Source: JANSWP01 sp041941305 (lineage in GTDB: Bacteria > Bacteroidota > Bacteroidia > Chitinophagales > Saprospiraceae). Taken from it: a DNA stretch of 64,000 nt. Shown here one piece after another: positions 17,820-27,340 of this stretch. The notes below the pieces were generated by a model that was given only the letters and a program-made list of their open reading frames with translations, ran no database searches and had not been told where the DNA came from. Every line of letters starts with the position of its first letter. The first letter of the stretch is position 1. The DNA lies in assembly GCA_041941305.1 (NCBI GenBank), contig JBGTQJ010000005.1:1-64000 (forward strand), written 5' to 3'. The translations under genes and the position numbers were made by a program.

Positions 17820-18656
17820 TCACCGTATCCACAATAAGTAAGCCGCTGCAAAGGGCAACAGAAAAATAAAGGCATCGAATCTGTCTAATACCCCTCCATG
17901 TCCTGGTAGTAAATTGCCCGAATCTTTAACTCCTACGCTTCTCTTCAGCATGGATTGAACCAAATCGCCCAATGAACCAAAAACACTCACAATCCCAGCA
18001 AGAATCAGCCAGTCGAACAGTCTTAGTTCTCCAAAAATGAAATAAAGGGCCACTGCGGTTCCAAAGGTAATGATGATGCCTCCAGTAGTGCCTTCCCAGG
18101 TTTTCTTTGGAGAAATGCTTGGAAATAAGGGTGTCTTTCCAAATTGTGATCCGGCAAGGTAGGCACCAGTGTCATTCAGCCAGGTCATGGCCAATAATCC
18201 AAAAACGGTATTGGCATAAAACTTTTCGTCATCAAATGCTATAAAATCCAGCAATGCAAACGGAGCCCCTATATATATCATGCCCAAAACAAGAAATGCC
18301 ACATTTTGGAAAGGCTGTTTGGCTTTGGTGAACAATTCATAAATGAAAGCCAGAAAAATAAATGGGAAGAACAAGATGGAGGTTACAATGACAAATTGAT
18401 CAAATCGCTCTATTAATCCCAGTTTTAAAATTGAGGCTAGGGCAAAAGGAGTTAGACCAAAAGCAACTCCTAAAAACATCCTTACCGAATCTCTTCTCAA
18501 TACCCTTGCCAATACCAGATTGTAAAACTCCCATAAGCAAAGGGAAGTAATCAAGGCAAACAAAAAAACGAAAGAGTAGCGTCCTCCATATAATCCGCCA
18601 AGCATGACGATGACAAAAAAAACAGCAGTTAGTGCTCTTCGTAGTAGTCCTGGCAT
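17820..18656 (-). CDS. cdsA: phosphatidate cytidylyltransferase
   Basis: A 278-residue multi-pass membrane enzyme that makes CDP-diacylglycerol from phosphatidate and CTP, the entry point to phospholipid synthesis. The C-terminal signature SxLKRxxxxKDxxxxxPGHGGxxDR is present in full (SMLKRSVGVKDSGNLLPG then HGGVLDRFD, about residues 236-262). Around seven hydrophobic helices precede it. It lies 53 bp downstream of the CPBP protease gene and is probably co-transcribed with it, with recO possibly at the end of the same unit. Confidence 0.92.
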   Translation of the reverse strand: MPGLLRRALTAVFFVIVMLGGLYGGRYSFVFLFALITSLCLWEFYNLVLARVLRRDSVRMFLGVAFGLTPFALASILKLGLIERFDQFVIVTSILFFPFIFLAFIYELFTKAKQPFQNVAFLVLGMIYIGAPFALLDFIAFDDEKFYANTVFGLLAMTWLNDTGAYLAGSQFGKTPLFPSISPKKTWEGTTGGIIITFGTAVALYFIFGELRLFDWLILAGIVSVFGSLGDLVQSMLKRSVGVKDSGNLLPGHGGVLDRFDAFIFLLPFAAAYLLWIR

Positions 18657-18709
18657 ACAAGTTTGGTTTGAAATCGTTTTGTATTTGGAGTCTGGAGTTG
18701 GTACCTTAT

Positions 18710-19630
18710 TTATTTTTCATTATTCAGCTTTATCAGTCTTGCAAGGTAAGCCACGAAGATAAAAGAAATGAGAGTAATACCAATCTGAGGTAAAATTGGC
18801 ATTTCTGTGCTTCCTTCTTCCATTGTCTGAATATTATCAGCTGCAAAATAAACCATGAATACTTGAAAGCCATTATAGAAAAAGTGAGCAAGGATTGGTA
18901 CCCAAAGGTTTCTTGTCCAAAAGAATAAATAGCCTAGAATAAGCCCTAAAAACAACCTGGGAAAGAAGCCCATGAACTGAAAGTGAAAAGCACTGAATAT
19001 GATGGCAGATATCCAGATTGCTTTATGAGCATTGGTGAAGGATTTTTCCAGGTTTTTTTGAAGAATGCCTCGAAAAACAAACTCCTCTCCCAATGCCGGG
19101 AGTACTGCCATTACTAGCAAACTGAAAAACAATTCAAAAGGACTCTCCATTTGAATCAAACCAAATATAGCAGCTTGTGCACCATCTTCCCATTCCCTGA
19201 GTAAGTCGGGAAGTGGAATATTTTGATTAACCAAAATCAAAAACTGAACGATTGGGAGCGCAACAAAAATCAGAAGGATACCATGCAGGACATTCCGAAA
19301 ATCAGGAGTAATAGCCAAGTTTAGATAATTTGCCCAGTTTCTTTTTTCAAGTAACCATACAAATAAAAAGGAAGGAAGTAAAAAGGTGAATGTATGATTC
19401 AAAAAGGTAACCCCTCTTAACAAGTTCCGCATGTTTACATTGATTTCCGCTGGATTGGCATTTAATAAATCGTCAAATTGAATGCCTTTAAGTTGAAAAA
19501 TCAGAGCAGTAATGCCGTTCCCTAATAACATGCCCAAAAAAATCAGCAAAAAAAATCCAATCAGTAAAGATCGAATAGGCAAATACGGATACAAGCTATT
19601 TTTTAATTCATCCTGTTGAATTTCCGTCAT
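18710..19630 (-). CDS. CPBP-family intramembrane metalloprotease
   Basis: A 306-residue integral membrane protein of the CPBP (CaaX protease/bacteriocin-processing, Abi) family. The three motifs are visible: EEFVFRG (EExxxR), FSAFHFQFM (FxxxH) and ILAHFFYNG (HxxxN). These metal-binding residues place the active site within the membrane. The reading frame stays open to 19768, but the extra 46 residues are just the translation of a heptad repeat (the Ser-Val-Val/Leu-Ser pattern), so the ATG at 19630 (MTEIQQDELKNSLYPYLP) is the right start. Substrate unknown. It probably forms an operon with cdsA, and is divergent from pdxJ. Confidence 0.85.
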   Translation of the reverse strand: MTEIQQDELKNSLYPYLPIRSLLIGFFLLIFLGMLLGNGITALIFQLKGIQFDDLLNANPAEINVNMRNLLRGVTFLNHTFTFLLPSFLFVWLLEKRNWANYLNLAITPDFRNVLHGILLIFVALPIVQFLILVNQNIPLPDLLREWEDGAQAAIFGLIQMESPFELFFSLLVMAVLPALGEEFVFRGILQKNLEKSFTNAHKAIWISAIIFSAFHFQFMGFFPRLFLGLILGYLFFWTRNLWVPILAHFFYNGFQVFMVYFAADNIQTMEEGSTEMPILPQIGITLISFIFVAYLARLIKLNNEK

Positions 19631-19647
19631 TCCTTTTTCTAATTTTG
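19616..19647 (+). promoter_or_regulatory. putative promoter of pdxJ
   Basis: TTG at 19616-19618 and TAATTTTG at 19640-19647 with a 21-bp spacer match the Bacteroidota pattern and are followed by GCGC. This would place the heptad array (19691-19772) inside the pdxJ leader. The motif overlaps the first codons of the divergent CPBP gene. Confidence 0.55.
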
Positions 19648-19690
19648 CGCGAAGATATGAATCGGTTATCAGTTGCCTGCAAATCATAAA

Positions 19691-19772
19691 ACCGACAACC
19701 GACAACCGACAACTGATAACCGACAACTGATAACCGACAACTGATAACCGACAACTGACAACCGACAACTGA
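19691..19772. repeat. heptanucleotide tandem array (about 11.7 units)
   Basis: Strict 7-bp periodicity of ACCGACA alternating with ACTGATA and ACTGACA. The last unit ends 2 bp before the pdxJ start codon. It resembles the short tandemly repeated repetitive (STRR) heptads known from cyanobacteria. Confidence 0.9.
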
Positions 19773-19774
19773 AT

Positions 19775-20488
19775 ATGGCCAAATTAAGCGTAAACGTAAA
19801 TAAAGTTGCTCTCTTGCGCAATTCCAGAGGAGGGAACCTTCCAGACCTGGTTCAAGTTGCAAAAGACTGTGAAACCTTTGGAGCACAAGGTATTACGGTA
19901 CACCCCAGACCTGACGAACGCCACATTCGTTATGCGGATGTTCCAGCCTTAAAAGAAATTGTAACTACTGAATTTAACATTGAAGGCAACCCCAATCCTC
20001 GTTTTTTGGAATTGGTACGAAAAAACAAGCCACATCAATGCACACTTGTGCCGGATCCCCCTGGTGTACTTACTTCTGATACTGGTTGGGATACAATTAA
20101 AGAGGAAGCTTTTTTGACGGATGTTATTGCCCGATTACAAGATGCAGGTATTCGGGTTTCGATTTTTCTGGATCCAGAGGAACGATTTGTTGAAGGTGCA
20201 AAAAAAGTAGGAACAGATAGAATAGAATTTTATACGGGTGATTATGCCAAACACTTCAAGGAAGATAGAGAAAAGGCGGTGGAGGCACATGCCCGATGTG
20301 CAAAATTGGCAAATGAACTTGGTATAGGGATCAATGCAGGGCATGATTTAAATTTAGATAATTTGAAGTACTATAAAGACCATGTGGAGGGCTTATTGGA
20401 AGTCTCAATAGGTCATGCCATCATCTCTGATGCACTCTATTATGGGTTGAGCAATGTCATTCCAATGTATTTGCGAAGACTTTCCTGA
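19775..20488 (+). CDS. pdxJ: pyridoxine 5'-phosphate synthase
   Basis: A 237-residue PdxJ, the last enzyme of de novo vitamin B6 synthesis. It condenses 1-deoxy-D-xylulose 5-phosphate with 3-amino-2-oxopropyl phosphate. Family hallmarks are LSVNVNKVALLRNSRGG at the N-terminus, ITVHPRPDERHIR near residue 42, CTLVPDPPG near residue 90 (most homologues read CTLVPE), and GINAGHDLNLDNL near residue 190. Length is normal for a TIM-barrel PdxJ. It is monocistronic. Its start codon directly abuts the heptad repeat array, leaving no ordinary ribosome-binding sequence. Confidence 0.94.
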   Translation: MAKLSVNVNKVALLRNSRGGNLPDLVQVAKDCETFGAQGITVHPRPDERHIRYADVPALKEIVTTEFNIEGNPNPRFLELVRKNKPHQCTLVPDPPGVLTSDTGWDTIKEEAFLTDVIARLQDAGIRVSIFLDPEERFVEGAKKVGTDRIEFYTGDYAKHFKEDREKAVEAHARCAKLANELGIGINAGHDLNLDNLKYYKDHVEGLLEVSIGHAIISDALYYGLSNVIPMYLRRLS

Positions 20489-21069
20489 AAATTATTTTCA
20501 GTTAATACATATTATACGTGGAAGACATGTATTGACGATTTTTAAGGAAAATTTAGAAAATTTGATTTTTTTTAATGTGAAAACTGGTGAATGGAGTATT
20601 GTATTGATAACCAGTTGATTGTAGATGCGTCCAGGATTGATTTTTAGTGAAATCACAATGTTTATTAAGGAATAATTAAGAATTTGAAGCAGCGGATTGA
20701 ATCATTAAAACGATATTCAAAAGCAACCCCACCTTCAAATGAAAATAATCTAAACAAGTTGTTAAGCAAAAGTTAAGGCAAATTAATCTTTTATTTATCA
20801 GAAAATTCTAAATTTGCCGAAATTAGTATGAATCTTGAGCTTTGGACCTCTAGAGTTAGAAGAAAAAATTTGTGACACTCTCATTCATCCGAGGTTCTTC
20901 TTATCACAAATACCTCTGATCAAGCAACCGACTATTGAGTTCGCAAAACCTTCCAATTTCTAAATCCAAAGTTTAAATATTGTTTAATCCTTTTCATTAG
21001 TAAATTTGATGATGCAGGCATGAATGGTGAAAACATTGTAATCGCTTGATAATCAAAGTTGTAATTACT
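20489..21069. other. long intergenic leader region before susC
   Basis: No gene is seen. It holds a TAAATTTG -7-like element at 20809-20816 and a short inverted repeat (ATTTGTGA near 20868, TCACAAAT near 20904). If the -7 element is used, the susC mRNA has a leader of about 290 nt, long enough for attenuation or sRNA control. Confidence 0.4.
20809..20816 (+). promoter_or_regulatory. putative -7 element of the susC operon
   Basis: TAAATTTG matches TAnnTTTG. No clear -33 TTTG at the ideal spacing. Confidence 0.4.
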
Positions 21070-21093
21070 ATTCATCATTCGTCATTCGTCATT
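21070..21093. repeat. short heptad repeat upstream of susC
   Basis: Heptads ATTCATC, ATTCGTC, ATTCGTC, then ATT, ending 18 bp before the susC start codon. The period is the same as in the array before pdxJ, but the unit differs. Confidence 0.65.
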
Positions 21094-21111
21094 AAACAAA
21101 ATTGAATTAGT

Positions 21112-24100
21112 ATGAAAAGACTCTCACTAGTGTTATCGCTGGTACTTTTTTGCGTGGGCTTTATGATGGCTCAACGTACAGTTTCTGGTACGATAACCGA
21201 CGAAGGCGGTGAGCCGCTTATCGGTGCCTCAATCCTAGTAAAAGGCACATCCACAGGAACAGTCACAGATGTTGATGGATCTTACTCCCTCTCCGTTCCT
21301 GATGGAAACAACACCCTAGTTATTTCTTATACAGGTTTTGCTACTCAAGAAGTTGAGTTGGGCGCTTCCAATGTTGTTGATCTTGCTCTTGCGGAAGATG
21401 TCGAACAACTATCGGAGGTGGTTGTAACCGGACTTGGTATCAAGAAGGAAAAGAAAGCCCTGGGTTATGGTGTTTCTACTATCTCTACCGAATTGGTTGA
21501 AAACCGTGCAGAGGCGGATGTTGCTCGTATCCTTCGTGGTAAAGCAACGGGTGTTGATATTACTCAAACATCTGGTATGGCTGGTTCCGGTACAAACGTA
21601 ATCATTCGTGGTTATTCTTCTATTACGGGCAACAACCAACCATTATTTGTTGTTGATGGTATTCCCTTCAACACCGACACGAACAATGACCGAAACTTTG
21701 TACAAGGTGGTGCAACTGCATCTAGCCGTTTCCTCGACTTGGATCCTAACAACATTGCTGAGATCTCTATCTTGAAAGGTCTTTCTGCAACTGTTCTTTA
21801 TGGTGAAGCGGGACGAAATGGTGTAATCCTCATTACCACAAAAACAGGTGATGGTGGGGGAGCTGACCAAGGTTTCGAAGTTAGTTTGAACCAAACTTTC
21901 GGTTGGACAGAAGTATCTAACTTGCCTGATTACCAAAACACTTATGGTAATGGTTTCTCTGGAAATTTTGGTTGGTTCTTCTCTAACTGGGGTCCTGCTT
22001 TTGATGTTAGAGGTAGCAATGGTATTGACGAAAACGGACAAGTTGATCACCCTTACGATCAAGCACAATACAATGATGACTTCCCCGAATTCATTGGAGA
22101 AAGGTACGACTACAAGCCATACAAAAGTGTTGAGGGTTTCTTCAAAACAGGAAATCTTAGCAATACTTCTTTGAATATCAAGAAAAACTTGGGTGCTGGG
22201 TCTTCTTTCAATGCATCTTATAGCTACTTGAGCGATAATGGATTTACTCCAGATGATGCTGAAGGAAATAGTACCAACTTCCTACATAAGCACAATTTTG
22301 CTTTGGGTGCACGTACCAAGCTTGAAAACGGTTTGGGTGTAAGAGGTACATTTAACTACATTGATTCTGAAAGGCAAGCACCTCCTGCTGCCGTTGGATT
22401 CGGTAGTAATCCTTCTGGTGCTTCTTTGTTTGCTAACCTAATCTATACTCCAAGAAGTATTGATTTGTTGAACCTTCCTTACGAAAGCCCAATTGATGGC
22501 TCTATGGTTTATTACCGTCGTGGTGCTGCTATCCAAAATCCACTTTGGACAGTAAATCACGCGAGAGATAAGGAGACAATCAGAAGATTCTTCTCCACAA
22601 TTGAGATGACTTATGAATTGACTCCTTGGTTGAACGCGTTGTACCGCCTGGGTATTGACCAATATACTCAAGAACAAAATCGTGAAGTTAACCGCGGTGG
22701 TTCTCAGGTGCCAGATGGTGTCTTTTTCACTTCTGAACGTTTGAATCGCATTACTGACCAGGTATTCAATGCAATGTACAACTTCAAGTTGACTGAAGAT
22801 TTGGATCTGGATGGTATTGTTGGGGTAAACCTTAGAAGAGAAGCTGGTTCTTTTGTAGGTACTGCCAGTACCAATCAATTCGTTTTTGATTTCTTTAATC
22901 ACGACAACTTTATCAATCATGAAAGTTTCTCTTTCAGAGGTGAAGAAAATACGGTTGGTGTTTATGGTACTGCTACTTTGGGCTATAAGAGTTACTTGTA
23001 CGTGAACTTCCAAGCTCGTAACGACTGGACTTCTACTTTAGAGAAGGACAATCGTTCTGTATTCTATCCATCTGCTTCTGTGGCTTTCATTCCTACAGAG
23101 GCTTTTGCTGCATTGCAAGGCAACAGCATCTTGAATTACTTGAAGATCAGAGCGGGCTATGGTACATCTGCAGGTTATCCTGATCCCTATCAAACAAGAA
23201 GTGTATTGCAAACCAATACTGCCAACTTCATTACCTCTGGTGGTACTACTTTGAATACACACTCTGTTTCTGACCAATTGGGTAATCCAAACTTGGAGCC
23301 TGAGTTGCACACAGAGTTTGAGGTAGGTATCGAAGGTCGTTTCTTGAAAAACAGAGTAGGTCTTGACCTTTCATACTACAACAAGCAATCTTCAGATTTG
23401 ATCATTCCTTTGTCTTTGGATCCTTCTACTGGTTACAGAGTAACAACAGTGAATGCTTCAGAATTAGAGAACGTTGGTGTTGAGTTAGGTTTGAACTTGA
23501 TTCCTGTAAAAACAAAAGACTTTGTTTGGGATATTACTTTGAACTATACAGCAAATGAAAATAAAGTATTGAAAATTGCTGATGGTGTAGATCAAGTTTT
23601 GATTGATGGGTTCACTAATCTTGGAAACTTCGCATTGCCAGGTGAGCCTTATGCAGCTATCCGTGGATTACCTTATGCAAGACATGAAAACGGGCAACGG
23701 TTGATTGCTGGTGATGGTAACTTCGTTCCTGAGTCTGATATCGCTACTATTGGTGATCCTAACCCTGATTTCCAAGCAAACTGGATCAACACTGTTTCCT
23801 GGAAAGGATTGAGCTTTGATTTCCAATGGCAATACATCCACGGTGGTGATGTTTATTCTATCACTACAGCTACCATGTTGGCAAGGGGAAATACAGTTGA
23901 TACAGATTTCGACCGTTTCCTTCCTGTAATTTTACCAGGTGTTGATAACGATGGTAATCCAAATGACATCCAGGGGTATATCGGTGACTTCGCATTCCGT
24001 GCCTACTTCTTTGCTGATGAAGGAGCTATTTTTGACGCTACTACAATTCGTTTACGTGAGATAGGTCTTTCTTATGTAATTCCTTCAAGCATTTTGGAAA

Positions 24101-24291
24101 ATACACCATTTGGTTCTGCTAATATTCGCTTTTCTGGTGAAAACATTTGGTACAATGCACCAAATTTCCCAGAAGGCGTAAACTACGATCCTGAGATATT
24201 GAGTCTTGGTGTAGGTAACGGTAGAGGTTTCGAATTCGTGACCGGTCCTACTGCTAAGAAATATGCGGTAAGCTTAGGCTTAACATTCTAA
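21112..24291 (+). CDS. SusC/RagA-family TonB-dependent outer-membrane transporter
   Basis: A 1,059-residue SusC-like protein: signal peptide (1-20), carboxypeptidase-regulatory-like beta-sandwich (about 22-105, with GTVTDVDGSYSLSVP), TonB plug domain (about 115-240, with VIIRGYSSITGNNQPLFVVD) and a long beta-barrel ending in the aromatic C-terminus SLGLTF. SusC barrels import large nutrients, usually glycans or peptides, with the SusD lipoprotein as a lid, powered by TonB-ExbBD. Genes for a SusD homologue and a third lipoprotein follow on the same strand. No glycoside hydrolase or sigma/anti-sigma pair is nearby, so the substrate is unknown. Confidence 0.95.
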   Translation: MKRLSLVLSLVLFCVGFMMAQRTVSGTITDEGGEPLIGASILVKGTSTGTVTDVDGSYSLSVPDGNNTLVISYTGFATQEVELGASNVVDLALAEDVEQLSEVVVTGLGIKKEKKALGYGVSTISTELVENRAEADVARILRGKATGVDITQTSGMAGSGTNVIIRGYSSITGNNQPLFVVDGIPFNTDTNNDRNFVQGGATASSRFLDLDPNNIAEISILKGLSATVLYGEAGRNGVILITTKTGDGGGADQGFEVSLNQTFGWTEVSNLPDYQNTYGNGFSGNFGWFFSNWGPAFDVRGSNGIDENGQVDHPYDQAQYNDDFPEFIGERYDYKPYKSVEGFFKTGNLSNTSLNIKKNLGAGSSFNASYSYLSDNGFTPDDAEGNSTNFLHKHNFALGARTKLENGLGVRGTFNYIDSERQAPPAAVGFGSNPSGASLFANLIYTPRSIDLLNLPYESPIDGSMVYYRRGAAIQNPLWTVNHARDKETIRRFFSTIEMTYELTPWLNALYRLGIDQYTQEQNREVNRGGSQVPDGVFFTSERLNRITDQVFNAMYNFKLTEDLDLDGIVGVNLRREAGSFVGTASTNQFVFDFFNHDNFINHESFSFRGEENTVGVYGTATLGYKSYLYVNFQARNDWTSTLEKDNRSVFYPSASVAFIPTEAFAALQGNSILNYLKIRAGYGTSAGYPDPYQTRSVLQTNTANFITSGGTTLNTHSVSDQLGNPNLEPELHTEFEVGIEGRFLKNRVGLDLSYYNKQSSDLIIPLSLDPSTGYRVTTVNASELENVGVELGLNLIPVKTKDFVWDITLNYTANENKVLKIADGVDQVLIDGFTNLGNFALPGEPYAAIRGLPYARHENGQRLIAGDGNFVPESDIATIGDPNPDFQANWINTVSWKGLSFDFQWQYIHGGDVYSITTATMLARGNTVDTDFDRFLPVILPGVDNDGNPNDIQGYIGDFAFRAYFFADEGAIFDATTIRLREIGLSYVIPSSILENTPFGSANIRFSGENIWYNAPNFPEGVNYDPEILSLGVGNGRGFEFVTGPTAKKYAVSLGLTF

Positions 24292-24457
24292 GAGTTTTTT
24301 GAAGAAATGAATGCAAGGCAGGAATGCCTTAATCCTTCAAATAATTCAAATTGGTGAATTGTAAAATTAGGTTGTTGAAAAGAGAATTAGGCTTTGTAGA
24401 AACTTGTTAATCAATGACTTAATGGAAGTCAATTCAACGATTATAAACTAAATTAAT

Positions 24458-26197
24458 ATGAAAATATTAAAAAATATATTATTTCTTTCTGTAATGGTCT
24501 TCGGATTCACTACTTGTGATATGACCGATCTGGATCTTCAGGACGACCCAAATGCGGTATCACCTGATCAAGCCAGTATCAATGACCTTTACAATAATAT
24601 CCAACTGGATTTCAACGATTTCTACAGCGGCACTTGGGGCGTTGGAGGATTGGCCAGAATGGTAAACTTGACTGGTGGATTTACATATAATGATGTTTTC
24701 TCTCCTACCAGCTTTAATTTTGTTTGGGGTGAAGCTTATGCAGTTTTATTCCCGGACATTGATGCCTTGATTGCATTAGATGCTGAAGGCGGATTTGGAA
24801 CGCACACTGCTTCTGCTAAAATTATGAAAGCTTATGCAATGTGTGCTTTGGTTGATATGTTTGGTGATATTCCTTACTCTGAAATTGGACAAGGTACGGA
24901 CATCATCAGTCCAAACAGAGACGACGGTGCTTCTGTTTATGCAGCAGCTGATGCATTATTGACTGAAGCTATTGCAACATTGGAGTCTGCTGATGTTTTT
25001 TCTCCTGTAGCTAGTGATATTTACTACGGTGGAGACAGAGGCAAATGGGCTGCTTTAGCTAAAACCTTGCAATTGAGAAATGCAGTCGTTACAAAATTGG
25101 CTGGTGGATCTGGTGGAACTGTTACCAAAATTGTAAATGATGGAGATTTCATTAGCTCTACTGATGGAGATTTCCAATTCCAGTATGGTACCAACCGTGA
25201 CAATCCTAACTCTCGTCACTGGATGTACAATGATGCTTACGAAAATTCTGATGCTACCTACATGAGCAACTACTACATGTGGTTGATGGCTGAAGAAAAA
25301 GTAGATGCTGGAGACAACTTCGTAGTTGACCCACGTATCCGTTTCTACTTCTATCGTCAAGTTGCTTCTTCAATTGTTGATAACGATAATGTTTATTCAT
25401 GTATCCATACGGATAGACCAGATGAGCCTGAAGATTTCTTACCTGCACACTATGCAGCCGTAGATCCAAACTTGCCATATTGTGTTGCTACCGAAAACGG
25501 ATACTATGGTCGTGACCACATGAATGGTTCTGGTATTCCTCCAGATGGACCTATTCGTACGGTTTGGGGTGTTTACCCAGCTGGTGGATTGTTTGATGAC
25601 AATTCTTTTATCTTGACTCAAAACGGTGGTACTGATGGTGGTCTTGGTGGTGGTATCGCCCCTATCATGTTGGCATCTTATGTTGACTTTATGAGAGCAG
25701 AGGCTGCTTTGACAATGGGTACTGGAGAAGATGCTAAACAATTGATGATGGATGGTATTCAAAAATCAATTGACAAAGTAATCTCTTCCAAGAGCTTGGT
25801 ACCAGGTCAGATGAGCAGAATATTTAATCACCCTGTACTTGGGGAGATTAGTGTAGAAGCATTCTATGTAGACAGCACAGCTAGAAATGGAATCCAACCT
25901 TATATGGACTATGTAAGTGCTGAGTTCGATGCTGCAGATGCAGATGAACAATTGTCAATTGTCATGAGAGAATACATGATTGCATTGTGGGGTAATGGAC
26001 TGGAAGCATACAACAACTACCGTAGAACTGGAAAGCCTAACAGAATTGCACCAACTACGGATGCGAATTCAGGTACTTTCTTGTATTCTGCATGGTATCC
26101 TTCCGACCATGTTAACTTGAATGCAAATGCTGTCCAGAAAGATAATCAAGTGATTAACAAAGTGTTCTGGGATACAAATGGGGACATTTGTTATTAA
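24458..26197 (+). CDS. SusD/RagB-family surface lipoprotein
   Basis: A 579-residue SusD-like lipoprotein that should cap the SusC transporter just upstream (166 bp). The signal peptide ends in a lipobox with the lipidated Cys at residue 20 (FGFTTC). Acidic residues soon after (DMTDLDLQDD) fit the surface-export signal of the Bacteroidota. AYAMCALVDMFGDIPYSEIGQ near residue 130 and the C-terminal GLEAYNNYRRTGKP are typical of the SusD_2 type. It binds substrate at the cell surface through TPR-like helices. Confidence 0.92.
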   Translation: MKILKNILFLSVMVFGFTTCDMTDLDLQDDPNAVSPDQASINDLYNNIQLDFNDFYSGTWGVGGLARMVNLTGGFTYNDVFSPTSFNFVWGEAYAVLFPDIDALIALDAEGGFGTHTASAKIMKAYAMCALVDMFGDIPYSEIGQGTDIISPNRDDGASVYAAADALLTEAIATLESADVFSPVASDIYYGGDRGKWAALAKTLQLRNAVVTKLAGGSGGTVTKIVNDGDFISSTDGDFQFQYGTNRDNPNSRHWMYNDAYENSDATYMSNYYMWLMAEEKVDAGDNFVVDPRIRFYFYRQVASSIVDNDNVYSCIHTDRPDEPEDFLPAHYAAVDPNLPYCVATENGYYGRDHMNGSGIPPDGPIRTVWGVYPAGGLFDDNSFILTQNGGTDGGLGGGIAPIMLASYVDFMRAEAALTMGTGEDAKQLMMDGIQKSIDKVISSKSLVPGQMSRIFNHPVLGEISVEAFYVDSTARNGIQPYMDYVSAEFDAADADEQLSIVMREYMIALWGNGLEAYNNYRRTGKPNRIAPTTDANSGTFLYSAWYPSDHVNLNANAVQKDNQVINKVFWDTNGDICY

Positions 26198-26268
26198 TGG
26201 TTATTGAATTTTTCATGCTTCAAGCATTTTGCTATTCAATAACACTTTAAATTAAAATTCATTAAATC

Positions 26269-27228
26269 ATGAATAAAAAACTTCCAATTGTTTCATTTTT
26301 TGCCGCTTTGATGCTCTTGACCGTATCCTGTGCGGACGAGGACTTGAAGCCTATCCTTACCTTTGACCAGGTTGGTAAAGGTGCTTATGTGCGCCTTCTG
26401 GAATTGATTTCCGGGGAGTATGATCTCAATAACTTTGACAACTCTAGTTATGAGTACACTATTGAGTTTGTGGATTTGGAGCAGGGTAACCTTGTAAGTC
26501 AATATAACCTTATGGTAAGCTTTGACGACAAGGACGGTACGCTTTCAGATCCTGTTCAATACAGAACCTGGAGCTCAGGCGACTTTACAGATAATGCCAA
26601 TGGATTTAAAGGTTTGGCAAACATCCAAATTCCAATTAAAGACGTTGCTTCTTTATTTGGCCTTGGACTCGCTGATTTGGCAGCTGGTGATCAATTCCAT
26701 TTTGACGGTTCAGTAACAACTACGGATGGTCGTACTTTTGGTTTTGAAAACTCAACTGCAGCTGTAAATGGTTCTGCATTCGCAGGTCACTTTGACTTTA
26801 CAGTAAAAGCAACTTGCCCACTTCCTGATACAGACTGGGTGGGTGATTACCAAATCTCTTATGATAATGGAGTTCCAGCTGATGGTTTTGGTCCTATCTT
26901 TGGAGCAGAGCCTCCAGTAGTTACTTTGACCACTGTTTCCGGTTCAACAACAAGAAGACAATTCGGTTGGTCTTACTTGCCTGATTCCTACAACTTTGAT
27001 GGTCAGGTAGGTGACATGGACTTCGTTTGTGTAGAAATTGTATTGTCTACAATGGATACCGGCGTTGGTTGTGGTGGAGGTAACATCCTCATTGGTCAGG
27101 ATGGTCCTTCTCCAGTAGCTGACCTTAGTGATGATTCTTCTTTCCGCCTCAAGTTGATTGATTATCAAAGTGACGGAGGTTGTGGAGTAGATCCTATTCC
27201 TGTAGATGTTACATTTACCAAGCAATAA
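26269..27228 (+). CDS. surface lipoprotein of unknown family, third gene of the susCD operon
   Basis: A 319-residue lipoprotein. The lipobox ends at Cys21 (LLTVSC) and is followed by an acidic ADEDLKP stretch expected of a surface-exposed lipoprotein. The body is beta-rich, with a repeated Gly/Asp pattern and a Cys pair (GVGCGGGN and GGCGVDP) near the C-terminus. It sits 71 bp after susD and before a terminator, so it belongs to this transcript, at the position of SusE/SusF-type accessory binding proteins. I see no clear homology to those families. It probably binds the imported substrate, by position only. Confidence 0.75.
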   Translation: MNKKLPIVSFFAALMLLTVSCADEDLKPILTFDQVGKGAYVRLLELISGEYDLNNFDNSSYEYTIEFVDLEQGNLVSQYNLMVSFDDKDGTLSDPVQYRTWSSGDFTDNANGFKGLANIQIPIKDVASLFGLGLADLAAGDQFHFDGSVTTTDGRTFGFENSTAAVNGSAFAGHFDFTVKATCPLPDTDWVGDYQISYDNGVPADGFGPIFGAEPPVVTLTTVSGSTTRRQFGWSYLPDSYNFDGQVGDMDFVCVEIVLSTMDTGVGCGGGNILIGQDGPSPVADLSDDSSFRLKLIDYQSDGGCGVDPIPVDVTFTKQ

Positions 27229-27264
27229 GAATGATAGCTATTTCTAAATAGCTGATTCATACTG

Positions 27265-27306
27265 AAGGGCACTCACGATTGGATTTATCGTGGGTGCTTT
27301 TCTTTT
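27265..27306 (+). terminator. intrinsic terminator of the susCD operon
   Basis: Stem GCACTCACGAT / ATCGTGGGTGC (one G-U pair) with a short loop, followed by TTTTCTTTT. Confidence 0.88.
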
Positions 27307-27340
27307 ATCCCAAAACTGGTACTATAAAATCAAATAATAC

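Noticed and set aside
19631..19768. N-terminal extension of the CPBP protease
   Set aside because: The added residues (Ser-Val-Val/Leu-Ser pattern) come from the heptad array, and a better ATG lies at 19630.
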